Shown in pieces: positions 32,626-44,216 of a stretch of DNA of 64,000 nucleotides. The position numbers were made by a program, and so were the translations under genes. The notes under the pieces were generated by a model, which did not search any database, had not been told where the DNA came from, and was given only the letters and a program-made list of their open reading frames with translations. Source of the DNA: Lepas anatifera (lineage: Eukaryota > Arthropoda > Thecostraca > Lepadidae); contig JAOTON010000209.1 of assembly GCA_034440635.1 (NCBI GenBank), positions 248,001 to 312,000 on the forward strand, in the 5' to 3' direction. How positions within the stretch are numbered: the first letter of the stretch is position 1; the number at the start of each line of letters is the position of its first letter.

Positions 32626-35600
32626 TGCAGAAACTTGCCAACTCGGCTACTGGAGTTTGTGACACATTTACACAAATTGAGGTGCATAATTGTAACAAAA
32701 TAGCGATTCTGTCTAAATGGTTCAAACCCAAACCACACATTATTGAAATACAGAATTGAGCGTGCAGCAAATATTTTAATTTAGCAGCTCTGTTCTTCAA
32801 TTGTACAGCGTACCATTAGTGAAACAATATTGGTACTGTGTTCAGTTTCTACTAAAACGAGGGACCCCCGCTGCAGAAAACCCGGAAACCGTTGTCACAG
32901 TTTCCAGATTTTAACATGCGGCCTAATGGTGCCGATTGTTAGTAGTTGCCAAAAAGTTGCCGCCTAAATACCTGAAATGTGACAGTCAATTTTTTTAGAA
33001 ATACACGATTGTGGGCATATTTAAGGCATTAACGATAACGCAGATACTTTATCAAGTACTTATTTGTCCATTTTTTTCAGGTTAAATCATATTTAAAGTT
33101 TGAGTATCTTCGATTTAGTGGCCCCTATTTCTTGGATTTTAGTATTAAGTACGCCTAAAAGCTACTAAGAAAAGTAATAAATGAATGAAAAAATAAACAT
33201 AGCTGGGCAGCAATTCAACTTAAACTACGCAACAGCGACAAGACAAGTTCGTAATGTTTATTTGATGCTGATTTGATGTAGAGCCTGCCAAAAAATTTAC
33301 ACAGGTGGGAATCCACTTCTTTTGAGGGCATACTTATTGGGTATATCTGAGATAAGTGTAGGCTAAAACTAGCTAGAATAAATATTGCTGCCCATGGATA
33401 ATCTAAGATGAATGTAGGCTACTGTAAGACTAATGCACTTTCACATATCAAACTTGGTTTTTTATTCCTTAGCTTGCTTGTGCCTTAGCTTATGTGTGCC
33501 CTAGATTGGTCAGATAGATTTGTAGCTGGAGGAAGTTAGGAGAGTTGGTTCCAGCAACAGACAGGCAACATCAGTGATTCAGGTGAGATTTCATGATCAA
33601 ATTATCATGTCAATATTGTACAGATAGCAAATGTGTGCCAATGCAGTCCTCCACAAAGTGTTAACACCCACACTGGAGAGGGGTCTGGCACTAACATACA
33701 CTGGAGGGGGCTTAGTAGACCCCTTCTCATCTCAGAAAATCTCAGAAAGAAATATACTTAGAAAAACGCTGGTTGGGGGGTGTGTTGCTTACTACCTGTG
33801 GTAGGTAGTAGGCAACACACAGGACTTGAACTGCATGGAGTTAAAGCAGGATTTTGACTACACTGGATCTTCCTTTGGTGTGAGAAGTCCAATACCTCTG
33901 TGCCTATTAGGCCAATAGACATTATTTTACATCTATGCGGGGTAGTTGCCTCAGAGTTTTTACTGCAAGGAAGATTGACCAGGCAGGTGATAATTGGGGG
34001 TGGGATACAAATTTTAAGCATTTGATTTGTCTATAAAAATGTTACCTAATATCCACTTTACCAACATATTTTAGGTAGGTCCAAATCCCATGTTGACATT
34101 GATATTTTTGTCCCTTTTGTTGATTTGTGAAATAGAAGTTTAGTGGGGGGGGAAGCTGTGATCAGGGTTTCCAATTATGTGTACGCTCCCATTAATATAT
34201 ATGTTCCCAATAATAATTATTTTCATGATAACTGCTACATTTAATCATGGGGAATGTACCATAATTGGAAACACTCCTCCCAAAAATGGAAACTTCTTCA
34301 AAAAGAGAAATGGATGTCATTGGGGGAAACTGTGGTCAGAGTCGCCAAGAATGGTTATGATCCCAATACTGGAAACAATGACCCATAATTGGAAAGTTTC
34401 CTTCCAAAAACAAAAACATGATCTAAACTAATGAAAACACATTTTACTACTCTCATGCTGTAATGGTTTGGTGCTTCAAACTTGTCTGCCGCAAAAAGTA
34501 AGAGACAAGTAGAGGACATTCAGCATATTGGAAATAGTATTCAAGTATACAATTATGATTTCCAGCTCTGTGTGACAGAGGAGGCATACGTCGCATTGAG
34601 TTTGTGAAAGCCAGCATACTTTCTGCACCTCTGCTCCTGCATTGGCCAATTAGACCTCCTTTATAAGCAGGTAGGCCAGGGTCTTTGATACCCAAGGGAA
34701 TATTCCAGACTCTAAGTATCCGAAGGGGCCTCCTGAATCAAGTGGAGGTCCTCCAAAAATCAGCTAGTGGCATTGCCCCCATCGTGGCGACGCCCCTGAC
34801 TGTATGGGCAATGCATTCTGCGGAATCCAATATTATCCCGCATTTTAGTATGTGATTGTTTACTGAACGTCGCTAGGATTATTTACAATTACAATATAAT
34901 ACGATGCAATTAAAGGCATGTATTGTGCCCGTCAAAGTGAATGTGGTTCAGACCCCAGTCAATACGCGTGTTAAGGCTGCAGAAATCGGCTGTTGGTTTT
35001 GGCTGCAGCCATACGTCGAAAACTCACAGCTTTTATTCCCTGTAATTATTCACGTCATTTGTCCCTTTACCGTGCATTTGGCCCCCATTTCTCTTCAGAA
35101 CCCCGTGTCACTACGTACCATGTGCTATACGAGCGCCACATGCGAACTTTTACGATGCATTTCCAAAATTTTATTTCACCAATTTCATTCTTTCCGGGGC
35201 GTAGACTTAACCTGTTTGTAATATTTAACGTTGAACACCAGCACGATGTTTTTCTTACATTCTGTGTAAGCAGCCTTAACGTGCTGTCTTTGCCAAACAT
35301 TTTAAGTCATGAGCAAGATATTCCATTCAACATTGTGAGTACCTCCTATCGCAGGTGTTGAAAAGGCATCAGAGGATTCAGCGACTACGTGTGGGAGTGT
35401 TCTGAGTCACAAGTTTGAGAGACTTTTGTGTGGTTTCTCGAGCCCGAGGTCTCTCGACCCCAAGTGCCGAAAATGATGTAGAAGCTAGTAAGAATGCTGT
35501 GCGTTTTGTCACTACGTGTGTATGATGATAATGCAAAGGCTTTTTCCAAAATAAAACCCACTTGTTTATATCCGAATGTAGCGGCTGCATAATAACTCAG

Positions 35601-35900
35601 AAAACTTTGATATGGGTGTAGCATTTCGGCATCCATGTGTAAATTTATTGCTGAAAGAATGCATGCCGTGGTTGAGAACATGTTCAGTGATTATGTGTTA
35701 AACTCGTGAACTAATATAATACAGAAATGCTCATCCACCATTGCTTTTACGACCGACTGGGTGGAGAAAGGGATCGAAAGAAAAGTGACGCCACGATACG
35801 GGGTAACAAGTGAGGAGTCAATCTACAATAACACCATAAGACGGCATCAATACATGTGTATTGACACCCTGATTTGGAGAACTTCGTAAGAAATACACCA
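32626..35900. other. Long region without recognised gene
   Basis: No protein domain, RNA gene or complete transposon is recognised. Small points are a hairpin at 33778-33822 and a segment at 34915-34975 with AATACGCGTGTTAA that resembles a family B right end. Confidence 0.35.
33778..33822. other. Near-perfect 18-bp hairpin
   Basis: GTGTGTTGCTTACTACCT pairs with AGGTAGTAGGCAACACAC with a single G:T-type difference and a small loop. The right arm shares AGGTAGTAGG with let-7, but the hairpin is too short and the rest differs. Confidence 0.4.
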
Positions 35901-35904
35901 AGCC

Positions 35905-36480
35905 ACTCTGGGCTCCCTAAGCTGAGCTGGGGCCGTAAGCTTATCAGGTACCCCCGTGCTTAACTGGGGCCTCTGCACTGGCATGGGGCCCCTGAAATAT
36001 TTTAAGGTCCCTGGGCTAAGGTGGGGACCGTGAGCTTGAATGGAGCCCCTTGAGCTGGTTTGAGACGAGACCCTATATCAGTCAATCTGGGGGCCCCTGA
36101 GCTGAGCTGGGCCTTCAAAGCTAATCTGGGGCCCCTGAGCTGAACTGGCGCCCTGAGCTGGTCTGGGGCCCTTGAATAGTTCTAGAGTCACTGAGCTGAG
36201 ATGGGATCCGTGAGCTTGGACAAGCTTCTTGAGCTGTTTTGAGACCCTATAGGAGCCGACCTGGGACCTCTGAGCTGAACCGGGCCCCTAAGTTAATCTG
36301 GCCCCCTGTGCGAATCTGGGGCTCCCTGTGCTGAGCTTCTAGGGGCCCTGTGTTTATGTGGGGTCCCTTGATAAGCTGGTCTCGAGAACCATGAACAGGT
36401 CTGGGGCTCCCTGAGCTGACTGATTTGGGTTCCTGAGCCATAGTCTGGGTCTTGGGGGCCTCTTAGATGATTTGGCGGCA
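35905..36480. repeat. Degenerate minisatellite of GAGCTG-GGGCCC units
   Basis: About 570 bp of loosely repeated TGAGCTGAGCTGGGGCCC-like units of about 25-30 bp, with strong GC skew and many substitutions. Open frames here are low complexity and not genes. Confidence 0.65.
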
Positions 36481-37490
36481 TCTGAGTGGCATAGGCATAG
36501 AAACAGGGGGCCAGGGGCTACTACCCCCCCCTCCACTTTCCCGTGGTGGAGATATACAACGAATATACAAGTATCAGAAACTGTAAGATAAAAAAATAAA
36601 CTCAATCTAGCCTGATAGCTTGTCTGGGAAAGTTCCAGTTCCGTGGTACGCCCCATGCGAGCCCCTGGATGGAGAGCGCTTCGTGGAAAAGACCAAGGCA
36701 CCTTCTACCCGACTGTTTCCGAAAGAGCCCCAAGAATTGAACGCAATAAAACTCCATCCCATATCGCTCCGAACACAAATATTATTTGTGTTCGGAGCGA
36801 TTATTGTCCAAATCAATTATAATTGATTTGGACACGCACCCGCACCAAATTCCGAGCAACAGCTGTCCCTCAGCCATCGAAAGGCGTGACGAGATCGGCC
36901 GTCTTCTACTACGAAATGGAAAAAACCACACGGAACTATTAAATGAAAGGAAACGGCAGGAAAGAACGTAAGAGGTCACGTATGAAAATACCTAGTGCAT
37001 ATTGGTGGCTGTGCCAATGTATGAAAAAAATTTGGGAAATGAGATTTTTTCCCCACGATTTCCAGTTCTATTGTGGCATAATAAACAATAATAAAAAGCA
37101 AAACTGGTTTAAGCTTTTATACCCATCCCGTTTCCGACTGAAAAATTCATTTCTAGGTTTTTGCGGGCATTTAAATCATTTTCACCGAGTGCATGTCTCC
37201 TCATATTTGCAGATAATTCAGTTTTTTACCGCATTTACAAAATAGGAAACAATATTTAGAAAAACACAGAGAGTGCCTTTATATCAAACGACCAAACTTC
37301 TCTATGCCTAGTTAGCTCTGAGTCTCTTACTTCGTGACACAAACGAGAACCACTATTTAGGTAGTTACGGGCTCCTTCTTTAGAGCAGTAGGGATTTATT
37401 CAGGCAAAGGACGGTCACAATAGGTATAGCTGTATTTCGAGACCTAAAATACAGAGTTTCCGATTAATTGCAAGTTCCATCTACTTGATG
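36481..37490. other. Region without recognised gene; contains two perfect palindromes
   Basis: Adjacent perfect palindromes lie at 36765-36801 (18-bp arms starting TCGCTCCGAACACAAATA, 1-nt centre) and 36806-36835 (15-bp arms starting TGTCCAAATCAATTA, no spacer). No gene is recognised around them. Confidence 0.6.
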
Positions 37491-38530
37491 GCAAACTTTG
37501 TGCTGCCGAGGAGGTCCTGCTTGCTGTTGATCCTGGGCATCAGTTTGGCGAGCTGGGCCCATCGTCCGATAAAACCACCCCTCTTTCAGCACGAAAGACA
37601 TTACCGGCAGCTGTCATTTGTTTTACAGACGTGGCAGCTAGAGCCAGCTCCATGGCCTGCATGAGGCAGACGAAGTGCTCTACCTCCATGAGCTTTCCCA
37701 TGAGCCCTGGGAACTTGGATTTGATCAAGCTGCAGGTGATGATAGGCTCTGTGGCCCCGTCTCAGTCAACCACCTTCTTGAGGGTGGTCATCTGTGTGCT
37801 GACGTAAGGCAGGGTCCGCAGCCTGAGAGAGGTGTTCCCCACCTCCTGCCCCCTCTGATAGAGATGATCTTGTGGAAGATGACCCTCCTCTTCTCCTCGC
37901 TGCAGAGCATGCCATGGCCATCAGGATATTCTCGGAGTGAGCGAACCATTCAGAGGAGCACACTGTCGGTATGGCAGTGAATTGCACCATCTAAGGCTGG
38001 ATCCTGAGGCAGGAGAGCTAGAATAGGACGTTTCTGGGACTGTCTACCAACTTGTTGCCAATCTTCATCTGGAGTCAGTACGGAAATTGGAACTCGGTAA
38101 TGAGGGTGACGAGTTCCTTGAGTCTTGCCAGCAGCTTGCGCTGTAGTCCATGGTCTCAGCACAAGAGTGGCGAAGGGTCTAGCACATCAAACTCGTGCCA
38201 AGGATCAACAGCAAGCTGGACCTCCTCGGCATAATAACAATATTTTTGGGACCTGTTGACGCAACAACTACCAGTTATATGGCGTCGCTAACTCTTTGCC
38301 TGTTGGAAGGGTTTCTTGGGAGCAAAATTGCTCCTTGCTCACGGAATCTGCTGAGCCTTAAACCTGAGTCGGCCGCGTGGAAAGCCAGGCTGCTAACCAC
38401 TATACCACCATGCCCCCACCTCCTCGGCATCACAAAGCTGGCCATCAAGTACATTGCACTTGCGGTCCTACTGGAACTCTGCATTTTAGGAATCGAAATT
38501 CAGCTGGATGGATTGATTGTGACCACCTTT
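37491..38530. pseudogene. Broken inverted duplication of an unidentified coding sequence
   Basis: Protein-like pieces on the minus strand between 37540 and 38160 are interrupted by stops and frameshifts, for example LIKSKFPGLMGKLMEVEHF and YRVPISVLTPDEDWQQ. The minus-strand tail near 37545-37400 (CCAGGATCAACAGCAAGC, GGACCTCCTCGGCA...GCCATCAAGTA, CTGTATTTTAGG) reappears on the plus strand at about 38190-38530 (CCAAGGATCAACAGCAAGC, GGACCTCCTCGGCA...GCCATCAAGTA, CTGCATTTTAGG). The two form a diverged inverted duplication, and the plus copy is split by a SINE. The protein was not identified. No introns are visible, so a retro-pseudogene is possible. Confidence 0.5.
38233..38417 (-). mobile_element. 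tRNA-derived SINE, copy S2, with 13-bp target duplication
   Basis: A 185-bp minus-strand copy of the SINE at 114-289, sharing AAGAAACCCTTCCAACAGG, GCGACGCCATATAAC and a tRNA-like head with GGTGGTATAGTGGTTAGCAG. It is flanked by the perfect 13-bp repeat ACCTCCTCGGCAT at 38220-38232 and 38418-38430. Confidence 0.88.
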
Positions 38531-38853
38531 TAGCTAAATCAATATGTAATGCGGTAAAGAAGGGATCCGTACTAAACTAAATAAATTCTCCCGTTTTTTT
38601 GTAATTGAATAAGTATTCAAAAATTGATTAGGCATAGCGAAGTGAGGCCATTTGGTATCAACGTATTGTTCATAGTTTTTTCAACAGTTGTTTAATTTCT
38701 AAATATGATGAAAAAGGCATAAATATCTGTAAATATAAAAACCAAGTTCTTGGTAAACAATTATTGAAAACCTCCAGAAGGGCTTAAAAATGTATTTTCA
38801 TTAAAAGAAGTGTATAAGTTTTGGAGCGCTGCGGCGAGGAGCATGATGATAAA
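38531..38853. other. AT-rich spacer, no gene seen
   Basis: AT-rich sequence without recognised coding, RNA or transposon features. Confidence 0.3.
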
Positions 38854-39114
38854 TTGATAAGGTGTTCACTGGCCTGTCCCCTCGAATCTGGATGTAAAAA
38901 CACTGAAGATTGTATATTCGGGCACAGCCTTTCAACAGAATCAAGTAGTAAATCTCAAACATTCTCAGTCATAGTGTTCGAGGTCTGGCTACACTAGGAC
39001 TGATAATTTTTTAGATTTACTACTTGATTCTGATGAAGAGCTGTGTCCGAATATACAATCTTCACTGTTTTTACATCCGGATTCGAGGGGACAGGCCATT
39101 GAACATCTTATCAA
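38854..39114. mobile_element. Foldback (long inverted repeat) element J
   Basis: A 261-bp unit whose two arms of about 110 bp are near-perfect inverse copies. It begins TTGATAAGGTGTTCACTGG, ends CCATTGAACATCTTATCAA, and has TCAAGTAGTAAATCTcaaa/TTTAGATTTACTACTTGA near the centre. A single arm is nested in the hAT element at 2979-3473. No target duplication was resolved. Confidence 0.75.
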
Positions 39115-39905
39115 AAGAGGGTATAGGTGAAAAGCTCAAAGCCTGTTTTCTATGATTTATTAGATCATAATACAACTCGAAATCACAGGGAAAAATTGTA
39201 TTTCTCAACTTTCATCTCTTGACAACCTAGTGTGCATGCGTGCCTTATTGACACCAAACGAGCTATTTAAAACTGCTTTTAATAATGGGCCCCCGTGGGC
39301 TGGGGCCCCCTTAAGTTGGGCCCCCTCTAAGGTTGGCTCCCCCCACTTTTCAAACCGTTCTTACGCCCCTGACGAGGATCGTCTTTTCAATATATTCTGA
39401 ACTGAGTCTTAGGCATTCGAACATTGGGTCAAGCGTATTGCAAACGTTAGAGGAGCTGAACACCTGGTTCAGCGTCTCAGTCCTCACGCTGCGTTCTGAA
39501 TGAGAGGCCAGGACTGTTGATTGACCTCACTCCTTTATTGGACCCAGCCGGGCGCCGAGTGGGCGCCACGCTGTGGCAATCGACTCAACGGATGGATCGA
39601 TCCAGCCCATGCTTCAGTGAAGCATTGCTTCACGTTTGTCAGCGTTTGGTGCAGCGGGTACATCTAGAGTGAATCTGGAGGTGTTTCGTACTACGTGCGA
39701 GTTTGAAGGTTTATTTCGTACAGCTGGCATTCGCACGGCAGTAGTAGAGGCGAGGGCGACGCGGGCGCGACGTTGTTACCGTATTTTAGCGTTAGCAATG
39801 TAACTGGTGCGTAGAAGTCGTTGTTGTGGCCGGAATTGCGATATTTTGCACAAAGTGCGATTTTGTATTAACCACCTTGCCTTAAACTTCGTTGTTTCAG
39901 TGAAT
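39115..39905 (+). promoter_or_regulatory. Upstream region and probable 5' leader of the TPR gene
   Basis: After a GC-rich hAT-like end fragment (about 39287-39375, ending TTACGCCCCTGAC), the stretch 39530-39800 is GC-rich and CpG-rich, including GCCGGGCGCCGAGTGGGCGCC and GAGGGCGACGCGGGCGCGAC. No TATA was found near the expected start. A TTGTTTCAG at about 39892-39900 just before the ATG could be a leader-intron acceptor. Confidence 0.4.
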
Positions 39906-40079
39906 ATGGCGGACCCAGGCTCCGAGGTTGAGTACAGCCAAGGTGGTGCAGATCAACTTAGAATCGAAGAGGCTGACTGCCGCTGTCAGCTGAGTAAATT
40001 TGATGACGTCACTGTTTCCAATGAAACAATGAAAAAGGCGCTGCTGCATGATCGTCTGGGCAGGATTTTGTATGGACAG
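39906..40079 (+). CDS. Small TPR-repeat protein, exon 1 of 3
   Basis: The gene encodes 132 residues from three exons (39906-40079, 47386-47488, 47865-47986; 399 nt with stop). Exon 1 opens at ATGGCGGAC, codes 58 residues with an acidic N-terminus, and ends YGQ at the donor CAG|GTGAGT in phase 0. Joining to exon 2 gives LGRILYGQ|VRFREAEEQF, in which the TPR key positions fall exactly: G8, Y12, F17, A20, F24, A27, P32. Two 34-residue TPR units result, spanning the exon junctions. TPR proteins scaffold protein-protein contacts. Size and plan recall TTC32-like small TPR proteins, but orthology is not established. The promoter is probably the GC-rich region upstream. Confidence 0.75.
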
Positions 40080-40293
40080 GTGAGTAACGATAACGGAATG
40101 CAGCACAACTTCGTGCATGAGGGAGGGTGGGTTCTTGCTTTCAGCTGTGCCTTATTGTATACATTACCACAGGCGTATACGCAACAAGAATTCGTTGTTC
40201 TGAATCTAGTTTGTTCCAGACAGAGCCAGATATAGGCCGGTTGTCTGGGATGGGGAGTAGAGGCCCAGAACAATCTGGAAACATGCTGTTTGT

Positions 40294-40552
40294 CATAGGC
40301 GGATCCAGGGGGCAAAGGGGGCACGTGCCCTCCCCCGATCGACCCTCGGCGCCCCCTGAAATGGTCACGGCGCCCCCTGAAAGGTCGATGGCGCCCCCTG
40401 AAATGCTGCTTCCCACCCCCCCCACAGGATGCGAAAATCGGCACCCACCGATAGGATTTGGCGCCCACCTAATAGATTTTGCCGGTCAAAAGTGGCGCCC
40501 CCGCAGGAAGGTGCCCCCCCTTCCCCGATCGGCAATCCTGGATCCGCGTATG
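40294..40552. mobile_element. hAT-like non-autonomous element with perfect 8-bp duplication
   Basis: A 259-bp unit with ends CATAGGCGGATCCAGG and CCTGGATCCGCGTATG and a perfect CTGTTTGT duplication at 40286-40293 and 40553-40560. The interior has three GGCGCCCCCTGAAA repeats. It lies in intron 1 of the TPR gene, 214 bp after exon 1. Confidence 0.9.
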
Positions 40553-41199
40553 CTGTTTGTGAAGACAATTTTCGGAAATCAGGTATTGGGAAATGTCCTT
40601 ATTTGTCTCCTTTCCCTGGGTCCGCCCCAGATCCAGGGCTTTTGATCGAAGATGGTGGGTTTAGCCGGCAGGTTGGGGGGAGGGCAAGCCAAATTTGAAA
40701 AGCAAAAAGACCTCACACAGTGAAAGATGTTCCCACAATTTAACTAGATCGGAATATCGTTTGCTCTTTTGACGGAAAACACGGCCCCAAACATTATATG
40801 GAATAATTTTTAGCTCAGGCATTATTGGTCATTATGTTAACTGTATATTCCACCACAAGTTGTGAGTACCAGATGCTCTCAGCGCTTGATTCAGTTATGA
40901 GACTGGTTATTTTCCGCGCGTTCAAAAAATCAAAATATGCCAATGATACACTGCGGGCCAGGCCTTGCGTTTACCTACCATAGGAAATGGTATACTTTCA
41001 GCAATTTACGGTTCCCTTTTTCGACGGGCTGGTGCACTGCCACAAAGCATGAGAACCTTCTAGAGATTATTGGTAGAGTACTGGTGGGCCCGTACAATGT
41101 GTGTACCCCTTCCTTGTCCCTCTCTCTCCCTGCGCAACACTAGCACGAAGCAAGGCCACACGCCCGCTCCGCCGGGTCTCGAGACTTGAGGCCCGAAAA

Positions 41200-41648
41200 A
41201 ACAACATATTACACTCATGGTTAAGCCGCGACCGGCTGATGACATGTCGCAAAAGCATGGACCAAGCACTAAAAAAATCAGACAAACACTATAAATCGGT
41301 GAGAAGTCACTTACCCATAATAGTCACTCAAAATTAGGAAGTATGTACAGCAACAATTAATCCAGAGAATAAGTTTTGTTCCCTAGCTCCAGCATTGAGG
41401 GAATCACGAAAAGATGGCAAGACAACAGCTCGTCAGTCCTGAGAGGGTTCAGTTGTTACTTTGTTCAAGCAAAGCCGTGAATTGGCTCCCACTCACCACA
41501 GTACTGTGAGAACGCACCTGGAAGGTATATTGCCTGGAAGGAGCCGATCAAGGACGGTAACACGGAGGCGGCCTCAGGGTTGAAACTCTGCGCCACCTTC
41601 ACTTCCAGCGCCAACCGCCAGGCAGAGCTGCATCCTGGGTGGCGCTGA
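41200..41648. repeat. Segmental duplication, copy 1
   Basis: About 440 bp (GGTTAAGCCGCGACCGGCTG ... GTGGCGCTGA) is repeated at 43502-43790 plus 44095-44216. The final 120 bp form an open minus-strand frame (…ALEVKVAQSFNPEAASVLPS…) in both copies. Comparing codons by eye gives about one silent and six amino-acid-changing differences, which argues against a constrained exon. Confidence 0.7.
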
Positions 41649-41896
41649 AGCAGAGACACCTCTAAATCCGTGTGAAACGACGAGAAAACTCCGTGTGTGC
41701 AGCAACAAATATCTCGAAGAGGAGATCAATCACATGTTTTCGTCGTTTCTAAAACTAAAATACCCTAAAGCATTTATCGTGAGATGTCTTATGAAGGCAA
41801 AAATATTAGAAACTCGAGAAAAACAAGAGCAACGCCACTGAGAACTATTGTAGAACCGACAACATCTGAACACGGAATACTAGAAAGGATACTTAA

Positions 41897-42918
41897 CCCT
41901 CGCCTCACCGGGGGCAATCGATGGCCCCCTAAGATTTTTCCGGGATAGTAGAAAAACGACGAGGCGCAGCACCGCGGTTGAGGGCTCTACCTCTCGCTGC
42001 ATCATTTTCCCACCATCACAGAAATTTTTTACTCCGGGTCACCCAAGGTGAGGTCACCAGACGAGGTCAACCATGGTCACCTCACTTCAACTTTAGAGCT
42101 CTGTAAGAGCTACATTTCGAAGTCGATCGATTTGAAACTTCCTACACTTCATGACCCCTCTAGGGTCTATAAGGTGTATACCCGGGATTTTTCTATTTCG
42201 TGCCCTGAGGTCAGGTCACGAGGTGACCTCTCCCATTGAAAAAGCATGGAGAAAAGCTGTCATATGATCTAAGTCACAAAAACGATTAAAAATGCTCAGC
42301 TTGATCAGAAAAGCGTTCTTGGACACCCTTTCACGGATTCCAGGGGCCATATTTGCCCTTTGACCTCTCCAAGGTCATCGAAGGTCACCAGGGGTCAAAA
42401 ACAGTATTTTGACGATAACTTTTGACCTAATTAAGCTAGAGCGCTGAAACAAACACCATAGTGTTTTTCTTGTCACTGGCTTTCATTTGATATACGGCAA
42501 GATTACGTTCTGACCTTTTGTGACCTCATGTCATATTAGGTCACGAGGTGACCTCTGGAGGTCAAACCACTGGCGGGAGGTCTTTACGTTCCACATAGCG
42601 GAAAAAGGACTGGCAATTTCCTATTAAATGTGATTTACCAGACCTCAATAGCTCTAATGGCATAAGATTTATACCCAGTTTGCTTAAGCATTGCATATTT
42701 GAGTGAAAATAGCCGATCTTGACCTAATTTGACCTCTGGAGGTCAAACCATTGACCTTAGTACTAAAACATGCGAAGTAATTTCTTACTGAATTCACGCG
42801 AGCTTTCTAGTGCACTTTGCAGATTTGCGCTAACGCCCATATTTTCGGAGTTAGAGGGGAGCCATCGATGGCCCCCGGTGGGGCGAAGGTGGCGCCGGAC
42901 CCCTCGGTGGGGCGCGGG
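41897..42918 (-). mobile_element. TTAA-flanked family A element, copy A5
   Basis: 1022 bp, reverse orientation. TTAA at 41893-41896 and a decayed TGAA at 42919-42922. Ends are CCCTCGCCTCACCGGGGG and GGTGGGGCGCGGG with CATCGATGG near each. It has full-length AGGTCA arrays and lies between the two halves of the segmental duplication. Confidence 0.9.
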
Positions 42919-42926
42919 TGAAGCAA

Positions 42927-43430
42927 GCAGAGATTAGGTTTATTGCAAGCACAGGCTTGAAAATAGGAGACCTTATCAAAAAGAAGCAAGATTCGAAAAA
43001 CAGCAATGAGAACAGCATCGTCTACAAAATTCCATGTCAAAACTGCACAAGACTCTACTACGGGGAGACGTATCGTGACCTGCAAAAACGTATTTACGAA
43101 CAGAAATCAGACCTTAGAAATCATAAAACCACGAGTTCATTTGTAATACACTCCGAACAATTTGACAACTTACCGAACCGGAAAAATGCAGAAATTCTCC
43201 AGAGAGGTCTATCAAAAAAATAGAAGAATTTTTTTTTGGAGTCGGCCCAAGTGAACAAAATAAGAATCTAAATTCCAAAAGAGAGGATTTCGCAATATCA
43301 AAAATAGTGGCAAATATTATCCACGTTTAGTCTCACGTGAGTTCCCAGAAACCTGCATTCGTCGACAGATAGTTCTACTCTTCAAACACACGCTGAAGTA
43401 GATACGAAACGCGTCCGTGTGTTTGATTTT
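42927..43430 (+). pseudogene. Penelope-like element, C-terminal GIY-YIG fragment
   Basis: The plus frame encodes SIVYKIPCQNCTRLYYGET then RDLQKRIYEQKSDLR. This is the Penelope-like GIY-YIG pattern (YKIPC..C...Y.GET.R.L..R..EH...LR). After a frameshift at about 43218 the tail includes a SKREDFAISKI-like stretch. The reverse-transcriptase domain is missing and stops follow, so it is a 5'-truncated, dead copy. The sequence GAAACGCGTCCGTGTG at about 43404-43419 marks its 3' region. Confidence 0.75.
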
Positions 43431-43501
43431 GATTTTATTTAATATCCAACTTGTCAGTGTGTACATTTACCTTTATCGTTCTGTCAAATGGCTCTTTAAC
43501 A

Positions 43502-44216
43502 AAAACATATAACACTTCTGGTTAAGCCACGACAGGCTGATAACATGCCAACTATAAATCGGTGGGAAGTCACTAACTCACAATAGTCACTCAATATTAG
43601 GAAGTATGTACGGTAACAATTAATCCAGAGAACAAGTTTTGTTCCCTAGCTCCAGCATTGAGGGAATCACAAAAAGATGGCAAGACAACAGCTCGTCAGT
43701 CCTGAGAGGGTTCAGTTGTTACTTTGTTCAAGCAAAGCCGTGAATTGGCTCCCACTCACCACAGTACTGTGAGAACGCACCTGGAAGGCAGCCCCCTCCA
43801 ACAGCAGGTGCACACCACTGGATGTAACGTCACACCTCCTAGCATATAACGTGGGAAAATTAAATTATTAAATATCCAAATTTTTGCAAAAAGAGCCTCA
43901 GCATTGAAAATGGAACATTGTTTCATTGCATTTGGGATAAACTTGATTACCGTGTTTTCTCACAAATTCTTAAGCATGAAGTGCCATTAGCCGCAGTTTA
44001 ACACACAACTCAATGGTGAAGAAATTCCTCCACGCCCGTGTGACGTCACTCGGGCGTGGAGAAATCCCTCTTGAACGTACCTTTAAGTAAAGGTATCTTG
44101 CATGGAAGGAGCCGGTCAAGGACGGTAACACGGAGGCGGCCTCAGGGTCGAAACTCTGCGCCACCTTCACTTCCAGCGCCAACAGCCAGGCAGAGCTGCG
44201 TCCAGGGTGGCGCTGC
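43502..44216. repeat. Segmental duplication, copy 2, split by an insertion
   Basis: 43502-43790 matches copy 1 up to GAGAACGCACCTGGAAGG. About 300 bp of unrelated sequence follows, and 44095-44216 matches the remainder (GGAAGGAGCCGGTCAAGGAC ... GTGGCGCTG). The inserted part holds an 11-bp perfect hairpin, CTCCACGCCCG / CGGGCGTGGAG, around TGACGTCA at about 44031-44061. Confidence 0.7.

Noticed and set aside
33778..33822. let-7-like microRNA
   Set aside because: The AGGTAGTAGG match is short, the stem is only 18 bp and flanking let-7 positions differ; probably coincidence.
41465..41659. Conserved exon on the minus strand shared with 44095-44216
   Set aside because: Between the two copies amino-acid-changing differences outnumber silent ones, and no domain is recognised; treated as part of a duplicated non-coding or dead segment.
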